A stretch of 64,000 nt of DNA from Amycolatopsis solani. GTDB taxonomy: Bacteria; Actinomycetota; Actinomycetes; Mycobacteriales; Pseudonocardiaceae. The notes below the pieces were generated by a model. That model was not told the origin of the DNA, did no database searches, and worked only from the letters and a program-made list of their open reading frames with translations. The position numbers and the translations under genes were made by a program. Positions 8,349 through 16,700 of this stretch are shown one piece after another (within the stretch, counting starts at the first letter, position 1; the number at the start of each line of letters is the position of its first letter). Location of the stretch: assembly GCF_033441515.1 (NCBI RefSeq), contig NZ_JAWQJT010000001.1, positions 1,426,001-1,490,000 on the forward strand, given 5' to 3'.

Positions 8349-8699
8349 ATGCCCCAGTACGCCGCGATCATCTACGCCTCCGACGTCGACCCGACCCGGC
8401 CCGAGGCCGCGGACATGATGAAGGACTACAACGAGTTCCACGACGGTGCCCAGGCCGTCATCCGCGGCGGCGCGGCGCTGTACCCGACGGCCACCGCGAC
8501 GACGGTCCGCGTCACCGGCGGCAAGGGCGGCGACATCGTCACGAGCGACGGCCCGTACGCGGAGACGAAGGAAGCCCTGACCGGCTTCTACCTGCTCGAA
8601 TGCGCCGACCTCGACGAAGCCGTGAAGCGCGCGGCGCAGATCCCGGGCGCCTGGGACGGCGCGATCGAAGTCCGGCCGGTCGTCGACTTCGGCAAGTGA
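8349..8699 (+). CDS. YCII/DGPF-domain protein, partner of ECF42 sigma factor
   Basis: The 116-residue protein carries the family signature SDGPYAETKEALTGFYLLEC and ends with GAIEVRPVVDF. DGPF/YCII proteins are consistently encoded next to ECF42-type sigma factors, as here. Their biochemical role is not settled. GGAG lies 9 nt upstream of the ATG. Its stop overlaps the sigma gene's GTG start (GTGA), so the two are probably translationally coupled. Confidence 0.9.
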   Translation: MPQYAAIIYASDVDPTRPEAADMMKDYNEFHDGAQAVIRGGAALYPTATATTVRVTGGKGGDIVTSDGPYAETKEALTGFYLLECADLDEAVKRAAQIPGAWDGAIEVRPVVDFGK

Positions 8700-9922
8700 C
8701 CAGCGCCGGGGACGCGGTCGCGCGGCTGGTCCGGGACGAGGGCACCCGGGTACTGGCCACGCTGGTCCGCGTCACCGGCAGCGTCGACCTGGCCGAAGAC
8801 GCGGTGCAGGACGCCGTCGTGCGCGCCCTCGAGACGTGGCCGCGCGACGGCGTCCCGGCCAACCCCCGCGGCTGGCTCCTGGTGGCCGCCCGCCGCCGCG
8901 CGGTCGACGTCGTCCGCCGCGAAGCGAAGCGCCTCGGGAAGGAGGCCGACGCGATGCCGGCCATCGACCCGCACCCGGACCCGGTCTCGGTCCGCGACGA
9001 CCTCCTGCGGCTGGTGTTCACGTGCTGCCACCCGGCGCTGTCGCTGGACGCCCAGGTGGCGCTGGCCCTGCGCACCCTCGGCGGGCTGTCGACCGCGGAG
9101 GTGGCCCGCGGGCTGCTGGTCCCCGAGGCGACGATGGCGAAGCGGCTGACGCGCGCGAAGCAGAAGATCGCTCAGGCACGGATCCCGTACCGGGTGCCGT
9201 CTTCGTCGGAGTTGCCTTCGCGGTTGTCCGGCGTGGCGGCGACGGTGTACTTGATCTTCAACGAGGGCTACACGGGCCGCGAGTCCCTGCAGGCGGAGGC
9301 GATCCGGCTGGCGCGCCTGCTGGCGTCGCTGATGCCGGACGAGCCGACGGCGCTGGGTCTGCTGGCCCTGGTGTTGTTGCAGGACGCCCGCCGCCCGGCC
9401 AGGTTCGTCGCGGGCGCCCCGGTCCTCCTGGCCGACCAGGACCGCTCGGCGTGGGACTTCGAGCTGATCAAGGAGGGCGTCGAGCTGGTGGGCGCCGGCC
9501 TGCGCCGAACCCCGACGACCCCGAACCCGTACGTGGTCCAAGCCGCGATCGCGGCCTGCCACGACCTGTCCCCGTCGTACGCGGACACGAACTGGAACGC
9601 GGTGATTTCCTGGTACGACGTGCTGTTGTCGATCCAGGACACAGCCGTGGTCCGCCTCAACCGCGCGGCAGCGGTGGCAGAACGGGATGGGCCGTCGGCG
9701 GCTTTGGCTTTGGTTGATGGGTTGCCGGATTTGGCGGATTACCCGTGGTGGCACGCGTCGCGGGCGGAGTTGTTGCACCGCTTGGGTTCGGGGGCCGCTT
9801 TCGAGGCGTTGGAGCGGGCGGTGGAAACGGGATTGCCGGACGCGCACGCGGCTCAATTGCGGGCGCGGATGGAAAGCGAAAACCCCGAGCGGAATGCCCG
9901 GGGTTTCGGTGAGAGCGGATGA
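8696..9922 (+). CDS. ECF42-type RNA polymerase sigma factor with C-terminal TPR-like extension
   Basis: The 408-residue protein is about twice the size of a classical ECF factor. Sigma region 2 covers about 10-80 (DLAEDAVQDAVVRALETW, PRGWLLVAARRRAVDVVRR) and region 4 about 115-165 (LRTLGGLSTAEVARGLLVPEATMAKRL). The remaining 240 residues are the helical extension typical of ECF42 (IFNEGYTG, AIRLARLLASLMPDEPTALGLLALVLL, NRAAAVAERDG). These factors lack a classical anti-sigma; the extension and the DGPF partner are thought to control them. The last codons overlap the tRNA-Gly gene on the opposite strand. Confidence 0.92.
   Translation: MTSAGDAVARLVRDEGTRVLATLVRVTGSVDLAEDAVQDAVVRALETWPRDGVPANPRGWLLVAARRRAVDVVRREAKRLGKEADAMPAIDPHPDPVSVRDDLLRLVFTCCHPALSLDAQVALALRTLGGLSTAEVARGLLVPEATMAKRLTRAKQKIAQARIPYRVPSSSELPSRLSGVAATVYLIFNEGYTGRESLQAEAIRLARLLASLMPDEPTALGLLALVLLQDARRPARFVAGAPVLLADQDRSAWDFELIKEGVELVGAGLRRTPTTPNPYVVQAAIAACHDLSPSYADTNWNAVISWYDVLLSIQDTAVVRLNRAAAVAERDGPSAALALVDGLPDLADYPWWHASRAELLHRLGSGAAFEALERAVETGLPDAHAAQLRARMESENPERNARGFGESG
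9880..9906 (-). terminator. Intrinsic terminator of tRNA-Gly, inside the 3' coding end of the ECF42 gene
   Basis: AAACCCCG at 9880-9887 pairs perfectly with CGGGGTTT at 9899-9906 across an 11-nt loop. Read on the minus strand it begins 7 nt after the tRNA 3' end and is followed by T residues, so it works as a tRNA terminator while also encoding ENPER...RGF of the sigma factor. Confidence 0.65.
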
Positions 9923-9984
9923 CGGGAATCGAACCCGCGTATTCAGCTTGGGAAGCTGATGTTCTACCATTGAACTACATCCGC
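9914..9984 (-). tRNA. tRNA-Gly, anticodon CCC
   Basis: Minus-strand folding gives an acceptor stem GCGGATG/CATCCGC, a D-arm with AGTTCAATGG, an anticodon stem TCAGC/GCTGA with loop TTCCCAA (anticodon CCC), a T-arm with GGGTTCGATTCCC, and discriminator T. CCA is not encoded. The acceptor stem overlaps the last codons and stop of the convergent ECF42 gene (9914-9922). Confidence 0.95.
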
Positions 9985-10038
9985 AGTGCGTCGCCAGCAT
10001 ACACGGCGGCGTGATCCCCTTGTCCAGACCCCTCCCTC

Positions 10039-10058
10039 CTTGACGTCGGCGCGTCAAG
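10039..10058. promoter_or_regulatory. Inverted repeat in the promoter of the MpaB-type oxygenase gene
   Basis: CTTGACG-N6-CGTCAAG, perfect 7-bp arms, about 40-60 bp before the start codon. It may be an operator; the binding protein is unknown. Confidence 0.35.
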
Positions 10059-10059
10059 T

Positions 10060-10075
10060 GACAACACTTGTTGTC
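10060..10075. promoter_or_regulatory. Second inverted repeat before the MpaB-type oxygenase gene
   Basis: GACAAC-ACTT-GTTGTC, perfect 6-bp arms, immediately next to the previous repeat and about 20 bp before the start codon. It uses the same GACAAC/GTTGTC half-sites, in opposite order, as the SDR/MarR operators at 44453-44498. Confidence 0.35.
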
Positions 10076-10095
10076 GACTTCGGAGGTGTGCGGTC

Positions 10096-11289
10096 ATGGA
10101 GGATCCCGAGCTGTTCCGCCAGGGTGGGTTCCGGCTCGCGGCGCGGCTGTTCGTGCGTGGTGACATCCGGGGTGACGAGCGGCAGGTGGCGCGGCTGCGG
10201 GAGTTCGCGCAGGTGCAGGACCGGCTCGCGGACGACGTCGTCGCCTGGATGGCGCGGTTGCCGAAGGGGCAGGGGCGGCGGCTGTTCGAAGACTCGCTCA
10301 CCGACGGCGTCGAGGCGCCCGGGCCGCTCAAGGAGTTCTTCGGGCAGGTGAACGCCAAGCCCTACTGGGTCGACGACGAGCGGCTCGAACGCGGGGCGCG
10401 CGCCATCACTCGGGCCGGGTTGCTGGGGCTCTTCCCGCTCGGGGACATGTCGCTGATGGGCGGCTACCTCGCGTCCCGCGCGACGAAAGCGCTGGTCGGG
10501 ACCGGGGAGATCGAGTACCAGGCCACGCGGCGGCTCGTCGAGACCGCCACCTGGTGGATCGACGTCACCACGCCCGGCTCGCTCAAGCACGGGGAGAAGG
10601 GGTACGCCTCCGCGCTGCGGATCCGGCTCGTGCACGCCCACGTCCGCGCCGCCATGAACGGGCGGGACGACTGGGACTACGACGCCTGGGATCGGCCCGT
10701 CAACCAGGTGCAGACCGCCGGGACGTTGCTGCTCTTCTCGCTCGTCTACGTCTTCGGTACTCAGCTGCTCGGGCTCCGGTACTCCGCGCGCGAACGCGGC
10801 GACATCCTGCACCTCTGGCGGTACATCGGGTGGCTCATGGGCGTCGACGACGAACTGCTGCCCACCTCCGAGGAAGACGCCTGGCGGCTGTTGTGGCTGC
10901 TGGCCGCCACCGAGTTCATCCCGGACGACGACTCCAAGCGGCTCGCCAAGGCGCTCGTCGAGGCCAACGCCGCTGTCGGGGAGGGGCGCGGGGCCGTCGG
11001 CAAGATTCTGTCGCACGTCTCCGTCGCCGTGCACTCCTCGATCAGCAGGCTCGTGCTCGGGAAGACCAACGCCGACTTCCTCGGGCTGCCCGACGATCCC
11101 GTGGCGCAGGCCGCGATCGTCGCGGTGGCCGGGGTCAACTTCGCCGCCGAGACCGTGCGGCGGTTCGTGCCCGGGGCCACCGCCCTGCAGGAACGGCTCG
11201 GGCGCGCCGGGCGCCGCGGGTACGTGAAGCGGCTCGAGAAGATCTTCGCGCCCGATACCTCCTACGCGCAGCACATGCGGGTCGCCTGA
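10096..11289 (+). CDS. Oxygenase MpaB / DUF2236-family protein (rubber-oxygenase-like fold)
   Basis: The 397-residue soluble protein belongs to the MpaB/latex-clearing-protein fold, seen in [63 protein letters not shown] and the helical tail. Relatives bind haem b and cleave polyisoprene or act in fungal secondary metabolism; most bacterial members are uncharacterised. There is no signal peptide, unlike secreted Lcp, so a cytoplasmic oxidation is more likely. GGAGG precedes the ATG by about 9 nt, and two inverted repeats fill its promoter. Confidence 0.8.
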   Translation: MEDPELFRQGGFRLAARLFVRGDIRGDERQVARLREFAQVQDRLADDVVAWMARLPKGQGRRLFEDSLTDGVEAPGPLKEFFGQVNAKPYWVDDERLERGARAITRAGLLGLFPLGDMSLMGGYLASRATKALVGTGEIEYQATRRLVETATWWIDVTTPGSLKHGEKGYASALRIRLVHAHVRAAMNGRDDWDYDAWDRPVNQVQTAGTLLLFSLVYVFGTQLLGLRYSARERGDILHLWRYIGWLMGVDDELLPTSEEDAWRLLWLLAATEFIPDDDSKRLAKALVEANAAVGEGRGAVGKILSHVSVAVHSSISRLVLGKTNADFLGLPDDPVAQAAIVAVAGVNFAAETVRRFVPGATALQERLGRAGRRGYVKRLEKIFAPDTSYAQHMRVA

Positions 11290-11361
11290 CCAGTCTTTGG
11301 GGGGACCGGGTGGCGAAGCCCCCGGCTCGGGGCGGAGCCCCGGATGTCACTGTCCACCGGA

Positions 11362-11367
11362 TAGGCT
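11362..11367 (+). promoter_or_regulatory. -10 element for leaderless dcd transcript
   Basis: TAGGCT ends exactly 7 nt before the GTG of dcd, and no Shine-Dalgarno sequence is present. This is the spacing expected when transcription starts at the first base of the start codon. Confidence 0.45.
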
Positions 11368-11374
11368 GCCGGGC

Positions 11375-11956
11375 GTGCTGCTCAGTGACCGTGACCTCCG
11401 CAAAGAGCTCGACGCCGGCCGGCTCGGCATCGACCCCTTCGATGCCGGCATGGTCCAGCCGTCCAGCATCGACGTCCGGCTGGACCGGTTCTTCCGCGTC
11501 TTCGACAACAGCAAGTACACCCACATCGACCCGCAGCTGCAGCAGGACGAGCTGACCTCGCTGGTCGAGAAGGAGGGCGACGAGCCTTTCGTGCTGCACC
11601 CGGGCGAGTTCGTCCTCGGGTCGACCTACGAGCTCGTCACGCTGGCCGACGACCTGGCCGGCCGCCTCGAGGGCAAGTCCTCGCTCGGGCGACTCGGGCT
11701 GCTCACGCACTCGACCGCCGGGTTCATCGACCCCGGCTTCTCCGGGCACATCACGCTCGAGCTGTCCAACGTCGCGAACCTGCCGATCACGCTCTGGCCG
11801 GGCATGAAGATCGGCCAGCTCTGCATCTTCCGCCTGTCGAGCGCGGCCGAGCACCCGTACGGCTCCAGTGAAGCCGGGTCCCGCTACCAGGGGCAGCGCG
11901 GCCCGACCCCGAGCCGGGCGTACAAGAACTTCCACCGCGTCGACACCTGGCGCTAG
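11375..11956 (+). CDS. dcd: dCTP deaminase, probably dUMP-forming
   Basis: The 193-residue protein has the standard Dcd length and motifs: [53 protein letters not shown] and [12 protein letters not shown]. It supplies dUMP for thymidylate synthesis. The active-site region matches the mycobacterial bifunctional deaminase/dUTPase type rather than the enterobacterial type, so direct conversion of dCTP to dUMP is likely (inference from family). Its TAG shares a CTAG overlap with the convergent monooxygenase stop. Confidence 0.95.
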   Translation: MLLSDRDLRKELDAGRLGIDPFDAGMVQPSSIDVRLDRFFRVFDNSKYTHIDPQLQQDELTSLVEKEGDEPFVLHPGEFVLGSTYELVTLADDLAGRLEGKSSLGRLGLLTHSTAGFIDPGFSGHITLELSNVANLPITLWPGMKIGQLCIFRLSSAAEHPYGSSEAGSRYQGQRGPTPSRAYKNFHRVDTWR

Positions 11957-13146
11957 GCCTCGATCTTCTCGTTCCAGTCGATGCGGTGGTCCCACATGAA
12001 GGCGTTCGGGTCCTCGTCGAACGGCTTCGAGAACGCGCGCTTGATGAAGAAGTCGCGGACGACGCGCCCGACCGGGCCGATCACCTTGTCGTCGCCGTTG
12101 CGCTTGCCGGCCGCGACGACCGCTTCGACGCGCTCGCGCCGCAGACCCTCGTAAGTGGCGAGGGCCCGCGAAACGTCCGGCACGTCCCGGAGGCACTTGC
12201 CCAGCGTGACGGCGTCTTCGATGGCCATCGACGCGCCCTGGCCCGCCGCCGGTGACGTCGCGTGCGCCGCGTCGCCGATGATCACCATGCGGCCGCGGTG
12301 CCAGACCGGGACCGACGGGAAGTCGTACGTCGGCCACGCCGGGTAGACCTCGCGGGTGGCGCTGATGATTTCGGTGGCCGGCGTCCGGTCGCGGGACACG
12401 AGGTCCAGCAGTTCCTTCCGCAGCTTCTCGCCGGCGAGTGTGGCCAGTTCGGACGCGGTCGGCTCGGTCTTGCGGGCCGGGTTCGCGAACCACCAGACGC
12501 GGCCGTCCGGGCTGACGACGTGGCAGAAGAACACCCGCTTGCCGAACACCATGTTCAGCACCCCGGGCTCGTCCGGCAGCGCCAGGCCTTCGGCGAACCC
12601 GCCGGTGTTGAGCAGCGGGACGTACCGCGGCGACGGCGCGTCCGGGTCGATGATCGTGCGCACCCGCGAGCGGAGGCCGTCGGCGCCGATCAGGAGGTCG
12701 CCTTCCGCGTGCGAGCCGTCGGAGAAGTCGGCTCTGACCCGCGTGCCCGTCTCGCTCGCGCCGATCAGCCGCTTGCCGTACTCGGCGTGGATGCCGCGCC
12801 GCGCGGCTTCGTCGCGCAGGGCGACGTAGAGCTCGGAGCGCAGCACGGTCTGGCTCACGGTGCCGTCCGGGAGCGCGCCGCCCAGCGGGAATTCGGCGAG
12901 GCGGGTGCCGTCGCCGAGCCCGATCGACATTCGCGGCGAGTCGAAGCCGGTACGCCGGACGACGTCCTTCAGGCCGAGCGGGAGCAGCGCGTCCAGGCCG
13001 TTCACCGCCAGGGTCAGGAACGCGCCGACGCCCTCCGCGCCCCGGTCGTACGCCTCGAACAACACCGGCTCGTGCCCGGCTTCGTGCAGGGCGATGGCCG
13101 TGATCGTGCCCGCGATGCCGCCCCCGATGATCAGTGCCCGTGTCAT
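11953..13146 (-). CDS. FAD-dependent monooxygenase (PHBH/salicylate-hydroxylase type)
   Basis: The 397-residue flavoprotein has an N-terminal GxGxxG FAD motif ([21 protein letters not shown]), the central DG motif ([14 protein letters not shown]) and the C-terminal GD motif ([31 protein letters not shown]). It probably hydroxylates an aromatic or similar compound using NAD(P)H and O2. GAGGGGAC precedes the ATG. It is divergent from a MarR-type regulator, with an operator candidate in the 73-bp gap; induction by the substrate is the usual logic of this arrangement. Confidence 0.88.
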   Translation of the reverse strand: MTRALIIGGGIAGTITAIALHEAGHEPVLFEAYDRGAEGVGAFLTLAVNGLDALLPLGLKDVVRRTGFDSPRMSIGLGDGTRLAEFPLGGALPDGTVSQTVLRSELYVALRDEAARRGIHAEYGKRLIGASETGTRVRADFSDGSHAEGDLLIGADGLRSRVRTIIDPDAPSPRYVPLLNTGGFAEGLALPDEPGVLNMVFGKRVFFCHVVSPDGRVWWFANPARKTEPTASELATLAGEKLRKELLDLVSRDRTPATEIISATREVYPAWPTYDFPSVPVWHRGRMVIIGDAAHATSPAAGQGASMAIEDAVTLGKCLRDVPDVSRALATYEGLRRERVEAVVAAGKRNGDDKVIGPVGRVVRDFFIKRAFSKPFDEDPNAFMWDHRIDWNEKIEA

Positions 13147-13176
13147 CTCGTTCGTCCCCTCGAATCTCTTAGAAAC

Positions 13177-13196
13177 TAATTCGTTCTGTCGAACTA
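13177..13196. promoter_or_regulatory. MarR-type operator between monooxygenase and regulator genes
   Basis: TAATTCG-N6-CGAACTA is an inverted repeat with 7-bp arms and one mismatch. It lies between the divergent starts at 13146 and 13220 and just upstream of the regulator's -10 (TAGGCT, 13207-13212). It is the likely binding site of the adjacent MarR protein. Confidence 0.5.
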
Positions 13197-13219
13197 AAGA
13201 GTGCGCTAGGCTGAGGGCC

Positions 13220-13690
13220 GTGTCAAGCGAGCGTGCGCAACTGGTCGAGGAAGTCCTGCTCAGGTCCCGGGAGCTGTCGACCGAGACGGTCATGTTCCAC
13301 ACGGCGATCTCCGAGACGCGCGGCCTGTCGGCGGTGCAGAGCAAGGTCCTCGACTACCTCGCGCGCTTCGGGCCGCAGACGCCGAAGGAGCTCGCGCGGC
13401 TGTCCGGGCTCGCGCCCGCGTCCGTGACGGCGATGATCGACCGCCTGGAGCGCAAGGGCATCGTCGACCGCCGCCCGCACCCCGACGACCGCCGCCGGGT
13501 GCTGATCGCGCTGGACGAGCAGGCCATCGCGAGCGGCGTGCACCTGTGGGACCACCTGGTCAAGGGCATGTACGAGCTCTGCGACCGCTACACCGACGAC
13601 GAACTCCGGACCGTCATCGGCTTCGTCGAGGCGGCGACCGCACTCACCCACGAGTCGACGGTGAAGCTGACCGCGTCCACGGACGGGTGA
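13220..13690 (+). CDS. MarR-family transcriptional regulator
   Basis: The 156-residue protein has the MarR winged-helix: SAVQSKVLDYLARFGPQTPK, recognition helix region LSGLAPASVTAMIDRLERKG and the wing DRRPHPDDRRRVLIAL. It probably represses the divergent FAD monooxygenase gene and itself through the palindrome at 13177-13196. TAGGCT lies 7 nt before the GTG start, so the mRNA is probably leaderless. Confidence 0.9.
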   Translation: MSSERAQLVEEVLLRSRELSTETVMFHTAISETRGLSAVQSKVLDYLARFGPQTPKELARLSGLAPASVTAMIDRLERKGIVDRRPHPDDRRRVLIALDEQAIASGVHLWDHLVKGMYELCDRYTDDELRTVIGFVEAATALTHESTVKLTASTDG

Positions 13691-13759
13691 GAACCGGCGC
13701 GTAAACCCCTCGTTCGTGCCAGGCTCCCAAGGTCGTCTCGACCCCGGAGGTGGCGAGGA

Positions 13760-16700
13760 GTGCCGTTGCCCGAACGACCGCTTCGCCTGGTTGTGGTGCT
13801 GGCACTGGTCTTCCTGGCCTCGGCCGTCGTGCCGTCGGCGAGCGCGACCGCGGCCCCGCCGTTCTCCGTGGGCTACGACGCCGTCGTCTACGGCGACTTC
13901 CTGTACGCGGGCAACGGCGTCCTGCGCTGCCCGGTCGCCGCCGACCACGCGCCGACGTCCGGCCCGGTCGCCACCCCCGCGGCCTGCGCGAACACCGCGG
14001 ACCGCAAGGACACCCTGGCCAACGACGACTTCTTCCTGCCGTGGGCCGACGTCGACGCCGACCCGGGCACCTTCGACTCGGCCGGCGCGTCGGTGAGCAT
14101 CCCGCCGGGTGCGAAGATCGCCTTCGCCCGCCTCAACTGGGCGGGCAGCACGACGTGCCAGGGCGCTGTTCCCCCGCCGGGTACGCCCGCGAAGCAGAAC
14201 GTCCGGCTTTCCGTCGGCAGCGCGAAGTCCGCCGACGTCGCACCCTCGGGCTACGCCGAAGACGCGGGCCACTACTCGGCCCACGCCGACGTGACCGACC
14301 GGTTCGCCACCGCGCCGACCGGGACCGCGCTCGACGTGACGGTCGGGAACGTCTGGGCCGCCCAGGGTTTCGACTGCGTCGGCGGCTGGTCGGTCGCCCT
14401 CGTCTACGCCTACCCCGAGCGCAACGCGGACTACGCGCCGAACAAGCGCAAGGTCGTCGTGTACGACGGGCACGTCGACCAGACCGCCGGCGCCCCGGCC
14501 ACGGAGACGACGATCACCGGCTTCCGCGCGGCGGCCGCCGACGCCCACCTCGGCGTCACCGCGTACGACGGCGACTGGGGTGCTTCCGGCGACCAGTTCC
14601 TGGTCGACGGCACCCCGGCCGCCGAGCCCGCGACCGGCGGGACGTCCAACTTCTTCGTCTCGAACGCCGACAACGCCGCCGCCCCGGCCGTGAAGAACAA
14701 CTTCAGCGTCGACGCGAAGGCGTTCAACGTCGACCGCGTCCCCGCCGGCGCGACCAGCACGAAGCTCGGCTTCGTCACCAGCGGCGACGCCTACTTAGCG
14801 CAGAACCTCGCGTTCTCGGTGCCGGTGCCCGAACTCCAGGTCGCCCTGCGCGCGACGCAGCCCAAGGCGCACGTCGGCGAGCCGGTGACGTTCGCCGTCG
14901 CCGTGACCAACCCGGGCGGGGTCCCGGCGACCGGCGTGCAGGTGACGGCCGACGCCGTCCCGGCCTGCGCGAAGCCGATCGGCACGCTCGCCCCGGGCCA
15001 GACGGTCAGCTACACCTGCACCGGACCCGCCCCGGCCGACGACTTCACGGCCTCGGCGAAGGCGACCGGCACGAGCGCGCTCGGCGACGCCGTGGAAGGC
15101 GTCGCCGCCGCCCACGTCGACGTCCTGCACCCGGCGCTCGGCCTCACGAAGACGCCCGACCGGCCCGCCTACCGCGCCGGCGACACCGCGACGTTCACGA
15201 TCAAGGCCGTGAACACCGGCGACACCGGACTGAGCGGCCTCCAGGTCACCGACCCGAAGACGCCTTCGTGCGCGCAGTCCCCGCCCGGCACGCTCGCGCC
15301 CGGCGAGAGCCGCACGTGGGAGTGCACGGCGAAGGCCCCGATCGCCGACGGCGTCGCCACCGCGACCGCCACGGCCACCGACGAGCTCGGCAAGCAGGTC
15401 ACGGCCGCCGCCGACGCACCCGCGCCGACGATCGCGCCCGCCGTCGAGCTCACCAAGACCGCGAACCCGCCGGTGATCCACGCCGGTGACGCCGTCACCT
15501 GGACGGTCACCGTGCACAACACCGGCGACAGCCCGCTGGCCCCGGTCACCGTCACCGACGACACGACGACGTCGTGCTCGCGCACCTTCGCCGGCCTGGC
15601 CGCGGGCGCGACGCAGACGTACTCGTGCACGGCGAACCCGTCCCGCACGACGACGTCCCACGCGACCGCCACCGGCACCGACCTGAGCGGCCGCCCGGTG
15701 ACCGCCACCGCGTCGGCCACCGTCACGGTGATCACCCCGGCGCTGACGCTCACGAAGGACGCCGCCCCCGCCGTCGCCCGCCCCGGCGACCCGGTGACGT
15801 TCACGATCACCGTGGCCAACGCCGGCGACTCGCCGCTGACCGAAGCCGCCGTCACCGACGACCGCACCCCGGCCTGCGCCAAGGCGCTCGGCGCGCTGCC
15901 GCCGCGGGGCACGCAGACGTACTCGTGCACCGCGCCCGCCCCGGCCGACGACTTCACCAACACGGCCACCGCGACCGCCAAGGACCAGCTCGGCGGCACG
16001 GTGAAGGTCACCGACGACGCCGTCGTCGACGTGATCCACCCCGCCGTCTCGCTCGCCGCGAAGGCCGCACCCGCGCAGGTCCGCGAAGGCGACACCGTGA
16101 CCTGGACGATCACCGCCACCAACACCGGCGACGTGCCGCTCACCGGCGTCGCGGTCGCCGACGACCAGCTCGCCGCGTGCGCGAAGCCGCTCGGCACGCT
16201 CCAGCCGCAGGCGACGCGGACGTACTCGTGCACGACCGTCGCGGGCGCCACCGGCTTCACGACCAAGCCGGTGGTGACCGGCACCGATCCGACCGCCCGG
16301 CCGGTCACGGCCACCGCCGAAGCGGCGTTCACCGTGCAGCACCCCGCCGTCGCGGTCACCGCGGCCGTCACGGGTGGCCCGTTCCGCGAGGGCGACACCG
16401 TGCCGTTCCGGATCACCGTGCGCAACACCGGCGACGTGCCGCTGACCGGCCTCCACGTCACGGACGCGCAGGCCGCGCGGACCACCGGCTGCACCCAGGT
16501 GATCGACGGCGCCCTCGAGCCCGGCGGCACCCGCGAGTTCGGCTGCACCGCCACCGCTCCGGCCGACGACGTCACCCGCACCGTGCGGGTCGACGCGACC
16601 CCACCGGTAGGCCCGGACGTCACCGCCTCCGCCGTCGCCGCCGTCGACGTCATCCACCCGGCCATCGCGATCACGAGATCCGCCGACCCGAAGGTGGTCC

